The translations under genes were made by a program, and so were the position numbers. Below are positions 59,645 through 64,000 of a DNA stretch of 64,000 nt, one piece after another. The stretch lies in contig JAJEEG010000006.1 of the NCBI GenBank assembly GCA_022821085.1, positions 744,001-808,000 on the forward strand. The letters run 5' to 3'. Source of the DNA: Candidatus Latescibacterota bacterium. GTDB lineage: Bacteria > JAAXHH01. Below the pieces are notes generated by a model. It was not told the DNA's origin and did not search any database. It saw only the letters and a list, made by a program, of their open reading frames with translations. Numbering within the stretch: position 1 is the stretch's first letter; each line of letters opens with the position of its first letter.

Positions 59645-61107
59645 ATACGGCCCTGCCCGTCATAAACCTATACGCCGTGATGCCGCAGATCGTGCTCGTG
59701 TCCGCCGCGACCGTGGTCCTGATCGTCGGCCTGTTCGAACGGTTCCGCAAGGGGATCCCCTACCTTTCCCTGTTGCTTCTCGCGGTATCCGGCGTGGTTG
59801 CCGTGAACCAGCTGGGCCTTGGACCCGTCCCCTTCTCCGACGTATCGTCCATGATGGTGATGGACGACTTCGGCCTGGTGGCCACCCTGGTGTTCATCGC
59901 CGGGGCCGTGTTGACCGTACTGATCTCCATCTCTTACGCCGAAGCCCGGTCCATCGACCGCGGGGAGTACTACGCGCTGCTCATCTACGCCGTGTCCGGC
60001 ATGAGCATGATGGCGGCGAGCACCGACCTCTTCACCTTTTTCCTGGGCCTCGAAGTCCTCTCCATCTCGCTTTACGTGCTGATCGGCTTCGAACAGCGGG
60101 ACGCCGGCTCGAACGAGGGTGCGCTGAAGTACTTCCTGCTGGGTGCTTTCGCCAGCGGTTTCATTCTCTACGGCATGGCCCTGCTGTACGGCGCGAGCGG
60201 CAGCACGGAGTACGAAGCCATCGCGCGCACGCTGGGCGGTGAGCGCAGCGACGCCGTGAATCTCCTGCTGCTCGGCGGATTGGGCCTGCTCCTGGTCGGG
60301 ATTGGTTTCAAGATCTCCATGGTCCCGTTCCACGCCTGGACGCCGGACGTGTACCAGGGCGCGCCGACGCCCGTCGCGGCCTTCCTGTCCACCGGTTCCA
60401 AGGCGGCCGCCTTCGTGGTATTGATCCGGCTGCTCGGTTCGGTTTTTCCCGGGCTTCAGATGGAATGGATCCCGCTGATCTCGGTGCTGGCGGTCCTCAC
60501 GATCGCCGTCGGCAACGTTGTCGCACTGGTTCAGACGAACCTGAAAAGACTGCTGGCCTACTCGAGCATCGCCCACGCCGGCTACATGCTGCTGCCGCTC
60601 ATGGCGGACAGCCAGGACGGCAGCGCGAGCATCGTCTTCTACCTGATCGTGTACACGGCGATGAACCTGGGCGCCTTCGGGGTGCTGGCCGTGCTCTCCG
60701 CCCGTGGGGCGCCCTGTGCGACCCTGGAAGACCTGGCCGGCCTGGGCAGCCGACGTCCCCTGCTCGCCGCGGTCATGGCCGTGGTCATGTTTTCCCTGGC
60801 CGGCATTCCGCCCACGGCCGGGTTCATGGCCAAATTCTACCTCTTCAGCGCGCTGGTACACGGAGGATACGTGGAACTGGCCGTGATCGGCCTGCTTTTC
60901 AGCGGCGTGTCGCTATACTACTACCTGCGCGTCGTGGTATGGATGTACATGCGGCCCGCGGCTGAAACGCCGGCCGAAGCGGCCGGCCGCCTGTCCTACA
61001 CCGGTATGACCGCGCTTTGCCTCTCCGCCCTGGCCATCCTGGCCGTGGGCGTTTTCCCCTCCGAATTGCTGCAACTGGCCGAACGTGCGGTCATGACGTT
61101 GCCGTAA
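59641..61107 (+). CDS. nuoN: NADH-quinone oxidoreductase subunit N
   Basis: A 488-residue antiporter-like subunit. FFLGLEVLSISLYVLIGF carries the Glu, GIGFKISMVPFHAWTPDVYQGAPTPV the Lys, and QTNLKRLLAYSSIAHAGYMLLP the conserved hairpin. It ends with a final helix near the stop. It is the last gene of the operon, and a 125-bp gap follows. Confidence 0.96.
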   Translation: MNTALPVINLYAVMPQIVLVSAATVVLIVGLFERFRKGIPYLSLLLLAVSGVVAVNQLGLGPVPFSDVSSMMVMDDFGLVATLVFIAGAVLTVLISISYAEARSIDRGEYYALLIYAVSGMSMMAASTDLFTFFLGLEVLSISLYVLIGFEQRDAGSNEGALKYFLLGAFASGFILYGMALLYGASGSTEYEAIARTLGGERSDAVNLLLLGGLGLLLVGIGFKISMVPFHAWTPDVYQGAPTPVAAFLSTGSKAAAFVVLIRLLGSVFPGLQMEWIPLISVLAVLTIAVGNVVALVQTNLKRLLAYSSIAHAGYMLLPLMADSQDGSASIVFYLIVYTAMNLGAFGVLAVLSARGAPCATLEDLAGLGSRRPLLAAVMAVVMFSLAGIPPTAGFMAKFYLFSALVHGGYVELAVIGLLFSGVSLYYYLRVVVWMYMRPAAETPAEAAGRLSYTGMTALCLSALAILAVGVFPSELLQLAERAVMTLP

Positions 61108-61157
61108 TCCAGGCCGTTTCGCCGCTTTCGCCCAAGGGCCGGCATCGGCGAATTGGG

Positions 61158-61188
61158 TTGACTTCCCGACGGTTTCACGTCATATATT
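61158..61188 (+). promoter_or_regulatory. Promoter candidate upstream of the polyprenyl synthase gene (TTGACT then CATATATT)
   Basis: TTGACT at 61158-61163; CATATA at 61181 gives a 17-bp spacer and TATATT at 61183 a 19-bp one. It shares the CATATATTC form with the PhyH promoter candidate at 44798. The start would be about 40 nt upstream of the gene. Confidence 0.5.
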
Positions 61189-61233
61189 CAGGTATTTCAG
61201 CGGGCGCCACCGCCAGCCAACCGGAGGGCATAC

Positions 61234-62205
61234 ATAGACTTCCGAACCATCAGCGCGCCGGTCCAGGGCCATCTCGACCAGTTCGAGCAGAAGATCAGCG
61301 AGATTTCCCAGTCCGATGTGGAGGTCATCAATCAGATCTGGGCCCACCTGGTTCGAACCAAGGGCAAACGGCTGAGACCCGCGCTGGTATTCCTTTCGGC
61401 CTCGGCATACGGAACTCCGTGCCGGGACACCATGCTGGCGGCGTTCATCATCGAGCTCTGCCACACCGCGACGCTGATTCACGACGACGTGGTGGACCGC
61501 GCGACCACGCGTCGCGGTCTGCCCACGCTGAATTCCAAATGGGACAACCACGTCTCGGTGCTGATGGGCGACAACGTGATCGCCAGGGTGTTGACGCTGA
61601 TCGCGAAACTCGACTGTTCCCGGATCACGGCGAAGATCGCGGCCTGCGTGGAACGGCTGACCGAGGGCGAGTTGCACCAGGCCATCCGCCGATTCAACAT
61701 CCGGACGACCGAGGCGGAGTACTATCGCATTATCAGCAACAAGACGTCCTCGCTCATCGCGTGCGGTTGCGATTCCGGCGCATACCTTTCAAGCCGTTCG
61801 GCCGAGACGGCCTGCCGGTTCGGCGATTTCGGCGAGAAACTCGGCATGGCTTTCCAGATCACCGATGACATCCTGAATTTCACGGGAGACGAAGACGTCA
61901 TCGGTAAACCGAGGGGAAACGACTTCCGGGAAGGGACGGTTACCCTGCCGCTGATCCACGCCCTCCGGAACGCTTCCGCCGACGGCAACAGGCGCGTCGA
62001 GCAGTTGATGAAGGAGGAATGGAGCGACCGGGTCTGCGACGAGATCGTCGAGTTCGTCCACGTCCACGACGGCATCCGCTTCGCGAAGGACAAAGCGCTG
62101 GCCTACGCGGAGGAAGCCAAGAGGATCCTCCGCGACGAACCGGAGACCCGGGCGAAGGACGCGCTCTTGCACATGGTCGACTACGCCATAGAACGGGATC
62201 GATGA
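61234..62205 (+). CDS. Polyprenyl diphosphate synthase (IspB-like), apparent ATA start
   Basis: A 323-residue trans-prenyltransferase that elongates farnesyl diphosphate for the quinone side chain. The first Asp motif is LIHDDVVDRATTRRG. The second reads QITDDILNF, where the usual fifth position Asp is Asn. Family-like coding continues upstream of the GTG at 61318: residues DFRTISAPVQGHLDQFEQKI are read back to 61237, and a stop bars anything beyond 61161. No ATG, GTG or TTG lies in that stretch, but ATA at 61234 sits 5 bp after GGAGGG. I therefore annotate ATA as the start. It follows complex I, which supplies a quinone link. Confidence 0.85.
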   Translation: MDFRTISAPVQGHLDQFEQKISEISQSDVEVINQIWAHLVRTKGKRLRPALVFLSASAYGTPCRDTMLAAFIIELCHTATLIHDDVVDRATTRRGLPTLNSKWDNHVSVLMGDNVIARVLTLIAKLDCSRITAKIAACVERLTEGELHQAIRRFNIRTTEAEYYRIISNKTSSLIACGCDSGAYLSSRSAETACRFGDFGEKLGMAFQITDDILNFTGDEDVIGKPRGNDFREGTVTLPLIHALRNASADGNRRVEQLMKEEWSDRVCDEIVEFVHVHDGIRFAKDKALAYAEEAKRILRDEPETRAKDALLHMVDYAIERDR

Positions 62206-62212
62206 TGCAGGT

Positions 62213-63088
62213 ATGGACACGATATCCGTAATCGTCATTACCTATAACGAAGAACCGCATATCGATACCTGTCTGCAGAGCGTTTCCTGGGTGGACGAAA
62301 TCGTGGTGGTGGACTGCGGAAGCACCGATCGTACGGTCGAGATCTGCAGCGGCCACGACAAAGTCCGGTTGTATCACGAAGGCCGGCACGGCAGCGGACA
62401 GCAGAAGCAGCAGGCGCTGGACCGGGCGGTTTCCGAATGGGTGTTGAACCTGGACGCGGACGAGCGGCTGAGCGAGCCGCTTCAGTCGGAGATCCGGAGC
62501 CTGCTCGAAGCTTCCGCGCCCTGCGACGGTTACCATGTGCCGCGGGAGAACTACTTCCTCTCCCGCCACATCCGCCATGCGGCCGGCTGGGGAGACGACC
62601 GGCCGCTCCGGCTGTTCCGCCGGAGCAAGACGAAGGTCACACGGACCCAGGTCCACGAGACCTTTGTCGTCGACGGGTCCACCGGCCGCCTCGATGCGCC
62701 GCTGGTACACGATGCTTATACCAGTCTGTACCAGTATATCGAGAAGCTGAACGAGTACACGTCGATCGAGGTGAGGAACCGGCTGAAAGCGCGGCCGGAC
62801 CGGAAGATAACCTGGGTGCACATCGCCCTCGCACCCTTGGGCGCGTTCTGGAAGTTGTACGTGATGAAAAGAGGCTATCTGGATGGGATGCAAGGACTTC
62901 TGCTTTGCCTGCTCTCATCGGTTTCGGTCATGTCCGGGTACGCGAAGACCTGGGAATACGGGATGTACAGGAAGCGGGGCGGCCGGATGTTCCCGCCCAT
63001 ACGAACCGAAGAGGTAAGGACCCGGCAGCCGGGCTACAACCGGCTGATCCGGGGTGGCGACGACGAATTCAACTGGAAGGACGACTGA
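62213..63088 (+). CDS. Family 2 glycosyltransferase (LPS core WaaE-like)
   Basis: A 291-residue GT2 enzyme. ISVIVITYNEE opens the nucleotide-sugar domain, VDCGSTDRTVEI follows, and LNLDADERL is the metal-binding DxD. Two membrane-associated segments lie near 203-240 (ALAPLGAFWKLYV and LLLCLLSSVSVMSGY). It resembles the WaaE/KdtX beta-1,4-glucosyltransferase type of LPS core enzymes; the sugar is not certain. It is 7 bp after the polyprenyl synthase gene, so co-transcribed. Confidence 0.9.
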   Translation: MDTISVIVITYNEEPHIDTCLQSVSWVDEIVVVDCGSTDRTVEICSGHDKVRLYHEGRHGSGQQKQQALDRAVSEWVLNLDADERLSEPLQSEIRSLLEASAPCDGYHVPRENYFLSRHIRHAAGWGDDRPLRLFRRSKTKVTRTQVHETFVVDGSTGRLDAPLVHDAYTSLYQYIEKLNEYTSIEVRNRLKARPDRKITWVHIALAPLGAFWKLYVMKRGYLDGMQGLLLCLLSSVSVMSGYAKTWEYGMYRKRGGRMFPPIRTEEVRTRQPGYNRLIRGGDDEFNWKDD

Positions 63089-63094
63089 CAACCG

Positions 63095-64000
63095 ATGGGC
63101 CTTAAAGACTCCCTTTACAAGACGGCGTCCCGGTACGAACCGCTTCAGCGGATCCTGCGCGATTCCATTGTAGCGCGGAAGCTGCGGTTTCCGGAAGTGA
63201 TCAGTATCGAGGGGTCGAGTTTCTGCAACGCCGACTGCATCATGTGCCCGCGGGAACTGCTGAGCCGCAAGAAGGGCAATATGTCCATGGACCTGTACCG
63301 CAAGATCATCGACGAGTGCGCCGAAAACGCCCGGTACATCCGGCTCATACAACCCTTCATGTTCGGGGAGTCCTTCATCAACAAGAAGCTCGTCGACATG
63401 ATCGCGTATACGAAGCAAAAGCTGCCCCGCGTGCCGGTCAGCGTGAGCACCAACGGTTCACTGATCACACCGCAAAAGGCGCAGGAACTCATCGATTGCG
63501 GGCTGGACAAGATCAATATCGATATCGACGGGGCGACGGCGGAGACCTTCGAGGCGGTGCGCGTCGGGCTCGACTACGAACAGGTGGTGGAGAACGCGCG
63601 GTACCTGATGGAACTGAAGCGGTCCGTCCGCAGCAAGACGCCGGAAATCACGGTGACCATCATCAACATGGCCGAGACCCAGCACGAGATCGATGCGTTC
63701 AGGGAACTCTGGAAACCTATCGCCGACCACGTGGTGGTGCAGAGCTACACCACCTGGACGGGCAGCGTGGAAGACAAGAACGTGGGCGAGCAGGCCGAGG
63801 CATCGGCCGTCGGCGGTTTCACCTTCCCCTGCAAGCATCCCTGGGAGGAGTTCGTCATCGCGAACGACGGCCGGGTCTCCATCTGTTGTCTCGATTTCGA
63901 CTTCAAGGTAGAGGTGGGCGACGTCTCGAAGCAGTCGATCAGGGAAGTCTGGAACGGCGCGCCGATCCAGGAAATTCGCCAGAAGATGATCGAGAACCGG
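63095..64000 (+). CDS. Radical SAM/SPASM-type protein, 3' truncated by window edge
   Basis: 302 codons are open to the end of the window. The SAM cluster motif is CNADCIMC near residue 44, followed by VSVSTNGSL and NIDIDGATAETFEAV. A late ICCLDFDFKVEVGDV with FPCKHPWEEF is the beginning of the SPASM/twitch cluster. Substrate could be a peptide or a sugar or lipid precursor. It starts at ATG 63095, 6 bp after the GT2 gene. Together with GT2 it suggests a surface-glycan locus continuing to the right. Confidence 0.88.
   Translation, partial: MGLKDSLYKTASRYEPLQRILRDSIVARKLRFPEVISIEGSSFCNADCIMCPRELLSRKKGNMSMDLYRKIIDECAENARYIRLIQPFMFGESFINKKLVDMIAYTKQKLPRVPVSVSTNGSLITPQKAQELIDCGLDKINIDIDGATAETFEAVRVGLDYEQVVENARYLMELKRSVRSKTPEITVTIINMAETQHEIDAFRELWKPIADHVVVQSYTTWTGSVEDKNVGEQAEASAVGGFTFPCKHPWEEFVIANDGRVSICCLDFDFKVEVGDVSKQSIREVWNGAPIQEIRQKMIENR

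Noticed and set aside
61318-61323. GTG at 61318 as the start of the polyprenyl synthase
   Set aside because: Conserved coding sequence continues about 28 codons upstream and no Shine-Dalgarno precedes the GTG.

Overview
The window is high-GC, densely coded bacterial DNA on which I place 55 protein genes (two cut by the window edges), one broken toxin gene, and no rRNA or tRNA gene. Several traits point to an uncultivated, probably marine or host-associated didermic bacterium: a TonB-dependent receptor and an outer-membrane barrel protein, three phytanoyl-CoA dioxygenase-family proteins, three FGly-type sulfatases with a radical-SAM maturase, and many amidohydrolase, enolase-superfamily and hydantoinase genes. 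This gene mix recalls Poribacteria and Latescibacterota-like genomes. That is an inference from gene content, not a measured placement.

Layout. 1-672: end of an Nramp-type metal transporter. 669-12346: small-molecule catabolism and housekeeping, with a HyuA-HyuB fusion, a possibly leaderless beta-carbonic anhydrase, a Tat-exported N-acyl-D-amino-acid deacylase, hisHF, an M24 peptidase and two enolase-superfamily proteins. 12429-13698: toxin-antitoxin patch with a FitA/VapB-like antitoxin beside a decayed PIN toxin, then an MNT/HEPN pair. 13777-17594: Gfo/Idh/MocA oxidoreductase, aldo/keto reductase and an oligopeptide-type binding protein. 17809-19450: a promoter, a HigB toxin, and a HigA antitoxin fused to an ImmA/IrrE metallopeptidase. 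19522-22367 (minus): SGNH hydrolase, PhyH and aroA. 22700-26087: an MDR reductase and a SelD fused to an FAD/NAD oxidoreductase. 26420-37933: an unknown protein, an RraA-like protein, three sulfatases, a second binding protein, PhyH, a possible TIM-barrel protein and the sulfatase maturase. 38023-46573: GPP34 protein, TonB receptor, barrel protein, cold-shock protein, M1 peptidase, PhyH and MTA phosphorylase. 46697-61107: a complete 14-subunit complex I operon (nuoA-N) with pyrE inserted between nuoB and nuoC. 61158-64000: a polyprenyl diphosphate synthase that appears to start at ATA, a GT2 glycosyltransferase and a radical-SAM/SPASM protein.

How the genes work together. The sulfatase block carries its own maturase, so hydrolysis of sulfate esters, uptake by the binding protein and oxidation by PhyH-type enzymes could form one sulfated-substrate pathway; the substrate is unknown. 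The nuo operon is a continuous respiratory unit with overlapping or tightly spaced genes.

A recurring peculiarity is short tandem duplication of 9-46 bp, often just past stop codons between co-directional genes (9946, 11087, 29341, 33409, 37935, 45600). Other copies sit upstream of genes (22611, 26127) or in frame inside them (2316, 10371, 44672). The best candidates for something little described are the HigB/HigA-ImmA module and this repeat habit.
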